A stretch of DNA of 64,000 nt from Morinoia aosen (lineage: Eukaryota; Arthropoda; Malacostraca; Amphipoda; Talitridae), in NCBI GenBank assembly GCA_030386875.1, contig CM059579.1, positions 18,448,484 through 18,512,483 of the forward strand, written 5' to 3'. Of the stretch, positions 35,033-46,648 are shown in pieces; the stretch's first letter is position 1; the number at the start of each line of letters is the position of its first letter. The notes under the pieces were generated by a model. That model did no database searches. It was not told the origin of the DNA and worked only from the letters and a program-made list of their open reading frames with translations. A program made the translations under genes and the position numbers.

Positions 35033-36279
35033 TAAGCTGTCTTCAAATCAAAATAATGCTTAACGTTATAAGTTCGCCGGGTTACATGGAATTTGAAATA
35101 ACGGCACTTAAACCGATTTCGTGGAACCGATTACCTCCGACCCTATATAGTCACACGCAGTTTCTATTTGATGAGAGTGATATGAGTAAATTCATGACTC
35201 GTGGCACTTTATAATGCTAGGTAAACACTAAAGTGATAATTGTCGAAGAATAGTATTGTGTGATCATTACTGATAAGCACTACTTTGTAAGATTTCTTCG
35301 GTATTATTTTGGCAGAGTATATTCTTCAAAACCGAAATCTATGCTATTCCTTTGGTTCTAAGATAAACTAATAGTTAATTTTTTCAGTATTTTAATTGTA
35401 TGGTACATTTTTTGAAACAGATATCTGTGCTATTTTTTGCAGCATTACTGTACGGCGCAACATCGGCCGTGAAAGCACTGTGCGCCACAGAGGCTGCTCT
35501 CCAACACAGACTCCAGTAAGATCTTTCCACAAGTCTGTCCCTCGCAGCAGCCTGACCATCAGCTTGTTCGGTCGTTGCCCAGTCCGTACTTTTTTCCTTG
35601 GAATTCACAGAGGCTTTGATCAATAGGGAGGGAAGGGCAGAGGGGAGAGCGAGTAAAGAAATAGGAGAGTAAAAAAAGCCTAAAAGGGAACAAGAATATG
35701 CGATGGGTAAGTAATATGCAGATCTTTGAATAAATTTGCGGTGGAAGAATTTATTTTGGCCGCTACAGTTTTTATGAAAAATATGTAGGAGGGATATAGG
35801 CAGAGAGATGTTATCTGTACTTCTAATGATATCGGATTTTCTTTGCCCATAATCGAAATCAAACCCCACTTTGAATAAGCAGGTATGAAAGCATAGCCTT
35901 GAAGACGCATTGAACTCCAAAGATAATTCTAAATCAGAAAATGAAGTGATACCAACAAAAATTCAAAAATTATGTATGCTAGTGCGTCCATGAACAAATG
36001 ACAACGTAGAAAATATTGAAACATTCGGAAATATAAACGACCCAGTTTCGAAATTGAGTCGAATCGAAGACAGAAACAACACGGTACTCGCAACGTTTAG
36101 GTTGCGACTAATATGTTTAAAAATTAATAAAAAAATAACCATTAAAAATTTATTTATATTTCCGGCACAAAAAATAAATAAATCTTTCAATTTTTTGCTG
36201 AACTGAACGGCCATATAACAGCCCAAAAGAGTCTGACACCGACGGACGCGTGAACAGAAACAGATCTGTGGAAGCTCAC

Positions 36280-36426
36280 CTTCTCGTTCTGATATGCCGT
36301 GACCGCCAAGAACTCTGTCTCCTTGAACACGTAAGTTCTGAACGTCGAGTACGGGAGCTTGAGGATGTCGTTAGCTCTGACCAGATGAAACCGAGGCTGG
36401 TATTTGTGCATAGAGTTCAGGATCGT
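36280..36426 (-). CDS. bi: T-box exon of bifid/optomotor-blind (Tbx2/3 family), internal
   Basis: Minus-strand exon of 147 bp (49 codons, phase 0 at both ends). It begins after a pyrimidine-rich acceptor ending TTTGCAG and ends at AAG before a GTGAGC donor. It encodes the C-terminal half of the T-box DNA-binding domain: it starts [20 protein letters not shown], continues through [12 protein letters not shown] and ends AVTAYQNEK. These are hallmark T-box blocks (family knowledge). [14 protein letters not shown](L/I)VRAND with VFKETEF points to the Tbx2/3-Omb subfamily rather than Brachyury or Tbx20. The protein is a nuclear sequence-specific transcription factor, mainly a repressor in this subfamily. 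The preceding exon, which should end in ...HGF, is not visible anywhere upstream in the window, so this is the 5'-most exon present. One residue differs from the form I recall for this block: Leu in EFLAVTAYQ where Ile is usual. Confidence 0.96.
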
Positions 36427-39400
36427 CTGCAAAGAAAGCAAAGGAAGCCTGGTTAATTAAGAGAATTTTGTATCAATAATTCAGTAGTTAGACGATATAA
36501 TAACTTTTAATATGAACTCGCATGAATCAAGATAGTCAAGATGCTTGTTCAGGTGCAGCACAGTTGCAACTATGCAAAGCAATAAAAGGCACGATGGATG
36601 CACTATAGATTTGAAAACAAGTTTTTTTCTTTTCATTAAAGTTTAGTTACAAAGTGCAACTACCAATATATGAAGTGAACTGATCTCACGAAGGAAATAA
36701 TTTCAACAACAGGAATGATTCTTTCAATGGAATGCGCGCCAGCCATGTGACAAGTTTGGTTTATGTTAAAATTATGATTACCTGAGTGTGTTTGCAAGCC
36801 TTAAATCCATTCATGAAAGACTATTTTAAGAATTAGTGATCTTTTGAAACCATTATCTCATTCTGTACTTATATCATCCACAGACTGAGGTTAGCTCAGT
36901 CTCGTTAAAGTAAAAAACCAATAAGAAGTGAAAACATCGACGATCTATTTCAATATTTAAAATCTTCATTCAAGAAATTTTTTTAGGAGGGATATACAGT
37001 AAGAACAGTACATAACAATCAAGAACATGGAAAATATTTTACTTAAGATAGGCTATTTCCCTCGGAGAGTAGTGCTGTGAGGCATCACAAAATTCCATTC
37101 GCACCCTCGTCTCCTAATGATGCTACCAGGCAATGATTATTGTGATGCGAGCCGAGGAAGATGCCAAGAGCCTCTTGCAGCAAAAAAAAATGATTACCAG
37201 GCTACCACAAAAAACGAGGACAATTTTGACCACTTGGACGTAATTGTGTCCTCATTTTCTGGTCATTTGATGACTAAAAGGCGCGAGAGCAGCGAGACTC
37301 AGGCGCCAAGGACGAACTTTGTTTCCTTCCACATTAACAGGCAGCTGACAGCCCAAGTCTAGCTCTAAAAATCTGAAAATTATGCGCCCTGAAGTGCAGC
37401 AAGTATTGCAGCGGTTTTAACTTTGGCTCCTTGTACTTCACGATTGCAAATTTAATCATGACTTGAATTTACCCAACTCGGTTACCGATGAAAAACAGTT
37501 CAAGTGGAAAAAGTATCTAACAAAAATCAACATAATTTGGGTCTTTCGAAAGCAATTTCTGCCCGATCAAGAACGAAAACTGCAAACGTTGTTCGAAGAA
37601 CAGAGCACACAAGTTTATTATTTTTATTTCCGCTGCTCTTTGCATTAGAGCGTAGCTTGAAATATTCGCTCGAACAGAATTAAAGGAGCAGATTATGAAC
37701 AAGGGAATCATGATGGAAAGCAGCTTTTTTTAATGGCGGCGAATTTGGATCCAGGATGGCTCTTTATTTCTACCTTAATTGAGTGTCCTTCAAATTGGAT
37801 GATCTGCTTCCAATCGATGGTCAGTCGGAGCGCTCGAGAACTATTTTGCGTGGAGATTTCCTCGATTCCACTGATTTTTAAAATTCCCTTACCTCTGAAT
37901 ATTCCCGTAAAACTACGCAGGAAATTCTTTAAAAGATGTGAGAGGGACCTAAAACGGGAGGGTGATTGAGTAGCTGGAGATTTTCGCTCACTTATTATTT
38001 TTAAGAAGAGATTGGCTGGCTAGACGGCGTTTAATCATTAAAATTTATTTTGGAGTCCCACATCGACTGCCGTAGAATGGCGTGGGTCAGGACTGCGTGA
38101 GAAGTTTGTTGATTTCATAGTGGGATTATCCAATTGATCCATGAATAAATTCATAAATCCTTGTGAGAAAACTGTCAAGTCACAGAGACAATTTCCGATT
38201 TTGAAAACAAGCCTTGTGTCAGTTTATCATATCAATGCATTCATTTCTGAAAAGTCCCCGGAGTATTAAAACAATCTTTATTACGCTAATATTTGTTGTT
38301 AATTACTAATGAAATACGTTTTCTCTTAGTTTACATTTATTGGGATATACACACCCAGGAAGGTTTTATTTTGAATCAATATAAGATTTGATTTTGAAAA
38401 ATTCGGCAAGACATTCTGTGATCAGCGGAGTTACACGGCTGGTTTAGCTGCGGCTGCCAACGGAGGTGCCGAGCATACAAAGAAGCCAAAAAACAACGTC
38501 CTACCACAGAGCGTTTTACGGATCTCGTCTTGGGAAAGAGAAAATTGGGGGTGAAGTCATTGTGAGAAATGACACACCTCAGCTGAGCAGGCGCCTGCCT
38601 TCAATGCCTGTAAATTTGGCAGGGCAGCTCACGGAATACAGATGAGTGGGGCGAGCGACTGAGGCTTGATCGTTGCTGCATTGTCTCGCTACACTCTTCC
38701 GGTGCGAAGCTCTCGTGAGTTTCTCAGGGCGGTCGTCTCGAAGTGACCCTCTTTTGAAACGCCTTGACTCAAATGAGTTCAAGGCAAGTCTGCTTGCCAG
38801 CCACTCCCAGCTACACGATAGCTTCTGAATGCACAAACTGTCGTCAGTTTTGCGTGAATTTAAAGAATGTTCGGAAGGTATTTTGCCTGAGTTGAGAAAA
38901 TTTAGTGCGTAGACTACAATTCACTTCAAACTCAAAACTTGCCGGCATGAAAAAGGAATTATGTTCATAACTGCACCAGTCCAAAGTAATTTGTTTTGAA
39001 AAGGAGTTACTCGTCCCACCCCGAACATTTTCATCAACAGCCTTTCAATATGAAAGCGCTGCAGCTTTATCCACCAATAAGTGCAGACAACACACACGTC
39101 AAAATATATCCACCAAGACGGATAGATCGCAATTTCAAGGCGTTAATTAAATTGCATCTTGCATGGTTATTCTGACAGACATTTTCTCAGTGCATCCACT
39201 TTCTCCTATGTTTGCGTGGGTTTGAGATCAAACCGAAGAGCGGTTATTGGGAGCCGATGAAAGTGTCGTAGCAGGAACTCGAGGGCGGATATTGTCCGCT
39301 AGACTAGCTGGCCTCGAGCTCTGCACGCGACAAAATTCGATGAGGTGAGCCCAACACACTGAGTGTAACCTTGTCAATCAGAGGCAGTCGTTACCCCTCA

Positions 39401-39805
39401 GATTGAGAGTCTATTCAAGTCGTTACCCTCAGAGGCAGTGAACGCATGCAGGGATGGAAGTAATCCTGTCGCTTCAACTATAGATACGCATTTGTCCGAA
39501 ACGAAGATTCATGCTCACAGTATCCTGATCCTCGAAAGATATCACGATTTTTGATGCAGAGTTATGATGGCATTTGTCAAATTTTGAGCTGTTGAAAAAA
39601 TAAAGGATAGCTACTGCAGAATATCCAAATTCTTTATTGTGTGAGACGTTTATTCGTTTGAAAGTTTGATACCAGATCATTTTAAAAAGAAATTGCGAAA
39701 TGCTTGCCATTAAATTGAAAATTAATCATGATAAATAATTTCTGATTTGACTACAAGTTAATAAATTCTCTGTGAACGCAGGAAATAAGTTTCCAAAAGG
39801 TATTC

Positions 39806-40133
39806 ACGGCAAAGATGCTCCAAAGCGAGAAAGGATAAAGGCACCATTTAGGATGGAAGTAAGACGACAGATAATTTATTCACTCGGGTGTTTCAATACC
39901 AGATTGCTAGCGTACAGAAACAGCAAGTTTGAAAGAAGTTTATGAATCAAGAAAAAAGTAATAGGAGCTGAAGAAGAGAGACCAGTGAACAAAACTAAGA
40001 TTGTTTGTAACAGAACAACAATAAAAAACCATTGTTTGAATAAAAAGCTACCCAACCTTGAGCTCGGGACGTCGCATCTTCCTCTTGTAAGCGGAAATTT
40101 GCGTGCATCCAATATCTGTAAGCCCCTGAGGGG
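39806..40133. repeat. Interspersed ~350 bp retroposon-like element, copy 4 (degraded)
   Basis: Degraded copy. It matches the family at AAAGGCACCATTTAGGATGGA, AGAAACAGCAAG, GAAAGAAGTTTATGAA, GCTGAAGAAGA, the TACCCAACCTTGAGCTCGGGAC block and the terminal CCCCTGAGGGG. The left limit is uncertain and no convincing target-site duplication is seen. Confidence 0.75.
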
Positions 40134-40426
40134 AAAATAATGCCAGAAATCGAATAAATGTTGGGCTGTAGTTCACTGGCGTACTAACTTCTTTGTCCCC
40201 GAGGTGCTGCAGCAATTTAATCACGGCATGAAAACGAACGCAAACCAAAAGGAAAATTTGAAAGCAATATTTTACGCGACCTGAAAAATGATGATGCAAT
40301 GAACAGATAAAACGCACGATGCTTCACTCAAAAAGGTTTATGGATCACATGAAAAAATTACGGAGAATGCGACCGTATCACACTTCAGGTGTGTGATGCG
40401 CCAGCGATCATATACGTCGCGGAACG

Positions 40427-40442
40427 CGTCGCCATGGCGACG
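40427..40442. promoter_or_regulatory. 16-bp palindrome resembling an RFX X-box
   Basis: CGTCGCCATGGCGACG is a perfect palindrome and matches the symmetrical X-box form GTNNCCATGGNNAC bound by RFX proteins (motif knowledge). It sits in a locally GC-rich patch (40385-40570) of the presumed bifid intron. Confidence 0.4.
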
Positions 40443-42052
40443 GCGGCCACCAATGGTTGTAATGGTGACAAGTGCTGCTCATCACTCAGTAATTGTGCGA
40501 TTGCCGTCATCTCTACTTTTCTGAGAAGCCTTTGATGCCGTCTCAATGATCTTCCTTGAGGCCTCATCGAGCCTTCGAGAAAATTTTTCCGACCAGAGCC
40601 GTGGTCATCAAGTGAGATTTACTTCGTGCTAACAAACGTGCCAAGGAGAGATATTGGCGTTAAATCTGGGAATTTCTTCTCGCTGCTTTCTATTTTTTGA
40701 ATGGCTTTCTTTACGAGAAAGCAAGCCTGCCATCTCAAAGGAAATATTTAAAACAACTTAAAAATAAAAATAAATTAACCCACAGAAGTAGAAATTGATT
40801 GGAAGATAAAATATAAAACATGCAATATGAATGGTCATTTATTTCAGTGTATCATTCGTTGAATGACTCTTCTCGTAACACTTATTTTCAAAGTCATTGT
40901 AATAACCGAAATTTTTCAACTCACGGCGCTGGAAAGTTTGTGGAAACCGCGTCGTTAAGCCGATGAGTGCATCATTCGTGATGACTTTTAAAGCTAACAT
41001 GGATTTCTACCTTTGGTTACAGCAGAATCAGGCGAGGCAGAATATTTGCAACACTATTTTGGTAGCATTTCAACGTTCAATAGTCTTGGTTTGGTGGTTA
41101 GATGGCATGAACAACGAAGGTGTTGGTGGCTTTGCCAACGAAGTGAATCTCCATTCGGCTTGTGGTCGAGAATGCTCACGAGAAGTTGCTAAATAAAAAC
41201 GAAGGCCAGTGTCCATATACAGCAGACACGTTAATTCTGGACTATGGAAGGCCATTTCATTACATACATGAAGTAAGTCTCTCTCTTGTATTCTACAATG
41301 GAAGATGAACTGTAAGGATAAACATGGGAGAAGTATATGTTAATTCAACGAGCTGCCAGCTTGCCTATCACAGTCAGAATACTTCCAGGACGGCAAAAAC
41401 GAGTTGAAATATCGAGGCCTCCAATAGCACTTGACTATATGGCCATTAAAACTGTCAGTTAAAACTTTGTAACCTGTACGTCGTGTCTGAAGCTAAAGAC
41501 CTGTGTCATACTGAAGCGAGTCCGCAGTCAATCCATGATCTGGAAACAAGGCACTGGATTTATCACTAGAAAAATATGCTCTATCTCTGTACCAACGATT
41601 TCTTTGCTCAAATTAAAGGTCGAAGTGGAGCTTTGCAAAGAACACCTGCGTTTTGCAGAAAACTTTTCAGTTCGAAACAAAGCGCATTCTAAGATGAGGA
41701 CTGCCGTGTCTCGTACTTTTCCAGTGTGAGTGAAAGAGCTAAATTTTTCACATGATACTTGAGAGATGCTAGCTGGTGACACGTTTACGATGATATCAAT
41801 GAAAACAAATTATTTAGCATATGTAAACACTTGTGCTCAAACATTCAATGAATAGTCTTACCTACAAAGGCAACGAATATATTTATTGTCACTAGGGGCA
41901 TATGTTCGGCAAAATTCATTTAGTTTTACTAGATTCAAACGTATAATGTATACTCTGCGCATGGGGAAGAAACAGCTCTGTATATAAGTATTCGAGAATG
42001 AATCTAATTCTTTAGTTAAACTAGCATACTTAGAATGATCTTCACCAATACG

Positions 42053-42412
42053 TTAGATTAGATTAGGCTATAATTTAGTTTACGCCTCTATAACTGCAAC
42101 CAAGGTGTTCCATGAGAGGAAAGAGACAAGCACCACTCAGTATGGAATTAGGGGATTCAGAAATCTATGCACAAGGCGTGTCCCTACATCTTGACCATAG
42201 AAACGATAAAATTTGTAGTAGTTTGACGCAGGGTAAAATTTGAACAGAAAAGTAATAGATTCTGGCAAAAAAAATGTGGCAGTGAATTGAAAAACGATTG
42301 TTTTGAATTAAAAATGTATTCAATTTTAACAAGACGATCGAAGGCTCGGGATTTCACACCTTCCCTGGGAGTGCTAACTCCCCTAGATACAATAATTGCA
42401 TTCCCCGAGGGG
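42053..42412. repeat. Interspersed ~350 bp retroposon-like element, copy 5
   Basis: It starts TTAGATTAGATTAGGCTATAA, then TTTAGTTTACGCCTC, GGTGTTCCATGAGAGGAAA, GGCTCGGGATTTCACACC, GGGAGTGCTAACTCCC, GATACAATAATTG and CCCCGAGGGG. It lies only ~160 bp from copy 6 in the same orientation. The target-site duplication is unclear. Confidence 0.83.
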
Positions 42413-42571
42413 CACAAATGTAGCAGTTTAATAAATAACATCTATTTTATCTATTTTAATTGTCTACACCGCAAGTTTTTGAAAATATTTCATTTTGTGA
42501 TCTAAAAACTTCCTCATTATTTTCAAGTTCCCAGTCCCACACCGAAAAAAGCATTTGAGCTTGAGTGAAGT

Positions 42572-42924
42572 TTATTAGTTTATTAGTTAGTTTAAGCCTC
42601 CCTATCCTCAACAATGAGATGTAAAGAGAGGAAGGAAGAAGGCACCATTTAGTATGGAGTTAAGGGAACATGGAATCTATGCAGAAAGGGCACAGAAACA
42701 GAAAGCTAAGAAAGAAGTTCATGAAACAAGAAAAAGTTGAAGAAGAAAGTGGTAGGCGGTGAAAAACAGGACAGCAGTGAACCGAAAAAAAGATGGTCCG
42801 TAACACAACAAAACCTATTCTATTTTAACAAAAGAAAGCCTACCTAACCTTTAGCTCGGGCCCTCACATTGTCCCCCTGGGAGCGCTAGTTCACATAGAT
42901 ACAATAATTGTATCCCCCTGAGGG
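42572..42924. repeat. Interspersed ~350 bp retroposon-like element, copy 6 with 15-bp TSD
   Basis: Well-preserved copy bounded by a perfect 15-bp direct repeat GAGCTTGAGTGAAGT at 42557-42571 and 42925-42939. It starts TTATTAGTTTATTAGTTAG and ends GATACAATAATTGTATC then CCCCTGAGGGG. It is clearly similar along its full length to copy 3, and the intact flanking duplication suggests a fairly recent insertion. Confidence 0.93.
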
Positions 42925-44524
42925 GAGCTTGAGTGAAGTCACTAGGCACAGAAGGTAGATGTGCTGACAGTGAGTGTGTGAGGTCTGGAGCACATAAGTT
43001 ACGTGGGCTGTTGTGCCGCCCGTACTGGACTTATCAGCGGAGTTATCGCGGCGCAGCTGTGGACCAGCGATAGTTCATGCTGCTGGAGAGACAATCGACA
43101 GCCTTCCCTTCATAACAATTGTGAAATTTTGGGAACTCAAAATAATATCATCAGAGCGGCGGCAATGCAGGGCTTTGAAAGAACACGCCTTTTATCAATG
43201 TGCAGCGATTGCGTTAGTCTCTGGCGTTCAAGGGAAAAATTTAAGTTTGTGTTGTTCACCACCTGATTTTTTTAATCATTTTTTCCTTGAATTGTGAATC
43301 ATGGTAGTCGTTGAAATGATATTGGGGGAATGAAATATTGTCATTCAGAGTTGAGTTGTCAGATAACTTTGAAAAAGTTGCTCAGCTCTGAACTCATGCT
43401 TCTCATTTCAAATAACCATTGAAGGATGACATAGTGGTCCCAGACAGGGTCAAAAACACAACTGCAATACTGGGTGAGTTGAGTCAGCCGAGGAAATAAT
43501 GTTATGGCTGGTGACTCACTTATGCTTGCAATTGTCTCTTATTGGACCCGATAGACTCGTTTCTGCCTCAGTCCACACCGAAGTCCATCGAGAGGAATTC
43601 TCATTTCGTATCGGCCCAAATCTGATCTCCCGGCAGCAGTGTGATAGCCAGAGCGAGGGGCGTAGCAGATCGGTGGCTTTAGGGTGGTTTAGGGGGGCGA
43701 TTAGAGACGACAGTCCAGAGAATGCATTGCTAAACACTCCGATTTACAAAGCTGCAACGCTTGCATAATAGACTGCTGCCTTTCCGACAACCTACTATCC
43801 AATGAAAACGAAACGAATTTAAAAAATCAACCATTCACGAACAAATAAAGATTAAATATAGTTCATGTCAACTTTTACAAAAGGCAACGTTTAAGTTCAT
43901 CAAATATGTAAGCGTTTCATTACTGGGTGGAATCGTTTTTAGAAGAATCCTCAGCTGCTCCCTCACAAAGGATGCGGGAAAGCTCGAGTGCGGAAGAGCA
44001 GCCGCCGACCGGTGGGTGATCTCTCCTGAACTGGAACTGCGGGCTGACGAGTACAAGCACGAGCCACTTTCACCTATCGTACCCATTACGAAGCTAAGAT
44101 TCACTGAACTATTGTACAGGACAGAGGTGATTTCTAGACGCATCTTATCGAAGCTTTCTCGGGAGATCGTGCCGAATAAGGAACAAACACTTGCCAACAT
44201 CGGCCGATTCCAGATTTTTTCGAGGAACGGTTTTTGCGCTGTAGTTTTCTCCATGATTTGCAAAACTTGAATAGACTCGAGACTGCAGTGATTCCGTATG
44301 TGTCGGTTGTCACAACCTTCAGCAGTGCCGCACTAGGATATTATATATGACTGCGAAGCAGAACAGCGCTCTGTCTTGAAGCAGTTAGCGTTAATTTAAG
44401 TGGTGGATGGAGTGCGGGCGGTGTGGGTCATTAGAGGTCTATTAGGACTTGATATCAGACCGTCGGTCTCCGTGGGGGAGAAACAGAAGAGGAGACTCCT
44501 GTCTTATCGTAAGCAATAGGCTCT

Positions 44525-44590
44525 ATCGAACTGGCCATCAGTGGAGACTGCCACTGCTCTCTCTCTCGCACTCTCTTTTCTCTGCCTTTG
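44525..44590. promoter_or_regulatory. GAGA-rich cluster with a GCCAT core
   Basis: GCTCTCTCTCTCGC (44556-44569) and CTCTCTTTTCTC provide several GAGAG sites on the minus strand. GCCAT (44534-44538) lies 18 bp away. The combination resembles GAF+PHO modules of Polycomb response elements. Function is inferred only. Confidence 0.28.
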
Positions 44591-46402
44591 TATTCGTTTG
44601 ACTCGAGCTGCCTCTCCAGGCGGCTGAGCCTCGCTGTCACATCAGAGCTCAAAGTTTGCTTGAAACGAGTCCAATAAAGGCGTCACGTTGAAAATGTTAT
44701 TGTCTCTGTATCTCGAAACGCTGCGTCATTATGTGTTCGACTGCAACCCTGCTTCAAAGAACGTCGGTATTCATTTACATATATTGCTTCTCCCTACAGA
44801 GTTCAAGCTTTCGGTATTCTAATTTCTTTGCCCTAGTGCAATATTCCCTGCACTGTGTGTCGAAATATGTACATACATTGAACAACCCAGTTGAGAAAAC
44901 ATAAAACTTGACCCTGAGTGTTGTACGTTTTGGTCAATATACAGTATATATAACGTTCTACTGCATTATATCATAGTTAGATAAAAATTGCCGGGATTTA
45001 TGGATAATAAGCAAACGTCCATCAGCTAAAACTTTTACAATTTAAGGTAAATGGAGAAACCGAGATCTACTTGTGATTTACGGGTGAGGGGATCCGTAAA
45101 ATCGCTGTTGACACAGTGAGTAATAAGTCAAAGCTTCCATTCCAATATTCAGAACAGTATTTCATGCAGTGAAAGTTATATCCTCTTCTTGCACTGTAAA
45201 GAATTATGCCATTGGCTGAGCAAGCAAGCGACAATAATTTACTTTTGGCGCTAAATACGCTGCTTGCGCCGCTGTGGGGAAAACAAATCCATCTTGCATG
45301 CCTCTCTGTACAGTTAATGTGCGTCATTGCATGAATTTGAACATATGCTTCAACACAATATGCTTTATTATACGGCCTGCATAGGGACGTGTTTCACAGT
45401 ATCTACGGAGACAGAATGAATCTTGCATGCGTTTATTCTAATTGCTCAAGAAAATTTAAATTTACAACTACATGTGAGCTACTGAAGTGACTTAGTCGCA
45501 GAAACTTTGTTGAATCCGGCATACGATGCGTACCTTAATGACTTTGTCACCAGGCACCTAACGTTACGCAATTTTGATGTAACTATACATCATGCTGCTG
45601 ACGCTGTGCGCTGAACTGAACTGATCGAGTAGGAGAGCGATGTACTAAAGACCACAGATGCGATAACGTTCGACGATGTCTTGTGACCAGGGAGGAGAGT
45701 GGAAGTCGATCTACCTTATTAGTCGAGTCCCAATTATTAGACCTTAGCGCTAAGCCAATTTTAATCAACTGATCGTCTGCTCGCTCCTGAGAAACTGGAC
45801 TTCACTCAAGTGTGGTTTACGATGACCAAGTTTACTGCAAAAAACCACACGTTAAATGTTTTTCTTCATACTTGGGGTGTACGGTGTGTTGGTCATGCTC
45901 TGACATTGCTGCTTACGCTGCCATCATGCGGTCACTGCTGCATGATTGGGATCGTCAAGGTACCTCTGCTAACGCGCCTACACACATTGCCTAACACCTG
46001 TCACCCAAATAACATTCTCATTTTGGCTCTTGAAGCTAACTTTCGGCAGCAGTCTTGCCTGAGTGCCCTTGTCAGGGCAAAATTTTCAAGTTTGGCCTTT
46101 TCCAGTTTTTCCCTGGAACAGAGTTTCAGTGTAAAATTATAATAAAAAATCAAATTTGAGGCTGGCACCTGCGATTCTTGTGGCCTTTTTCAAATAAAAT
46201 TTGACCATAACGAGCACTCAACATCAGGCAACCCTGACGGCCAGTAAAAGTTGAGAGTTCTTTATGGTTTTATTTTAAAAATTTCATCACTCGGTCGAAA
46301 AAATTCACGGAAACCCTATACTGCTGCAAGTCATGAGTTATGACACCTATCCAAGCTACGACGGCTTCAGTGCAGTTTGCTCAAAGCCCCATCCGACGTT
46401 TA

Positions 46403-46648
46403 CCACATTGACTGCAATTAGTTAAACTGAAATTCAATATTCAGCTCAAATTGAAAGCCAATGTGAAGCCAATTGAAAGCCAAAGGTCTCGTAAGCCATT
46501 TTGAAAATAGCAAACATTAACTGGATCATACCTTCATTCAACTTTGATTAAGTATTTATAAAAATTGAGTTTGTGACTACTGGTCGGTCTGCAGCATCAT
46601 GAAAATTTCCACCGTGTCCCCCGGCGGCTCACATTACGACCAACGTGT
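46403..46648. mobile_element. MITE of the same family, copy 2 (diverged)
   Basis: It shares with copy 1 the internal blocks CTTCATTCAACTTTGATTAAG, TGACTACTGGTCGGTC and GCAGCATCATGAAAATT in the same order and orientation. The left end reads CCACATTGACTGCAA after TA. The right end (ACGACCAACGTGTT) has decayed, so the inverted repeat is no longer perfect and the outer limits are approximate. Confidence 0.78.

Larger units (their letters stand above)
32448..36279 (-). other. bifid intron within the T-box
   Basis: GT-AG intron of 3832 bp (donor GTGAGC, acceptor CCGTCAG), phase 0. It holds a well-preserved retroposon copy (32737-33101), a 24-bp tandem array followed by a hairpin (34433-34709) and a TA-flanked MITE (34810-35032). 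Open frames at 35.4-35.9 kb on both strands lack homology and are treated as chance. Confidence 0.88.

Noticed and set aside
35384-35920. 178-codon minus-strand frame inside a bifid intron
   Set aside because: No recognisable domain, with frames open on both strands. It has no splice-consistent link to the T-box gene, whose exons join without it.
42053-42924. Helitron identity for the ~350 bp family (3' hairpin)
   Set aside because: Perfect 15-bp target duplications around two copies are incompatible with Helitron insertion between A and T.
43868-44263. 131-codon minus-strand frame
   Set aside because: No family motif, a mirror frame on the plus strand, and no promoter or splice support.
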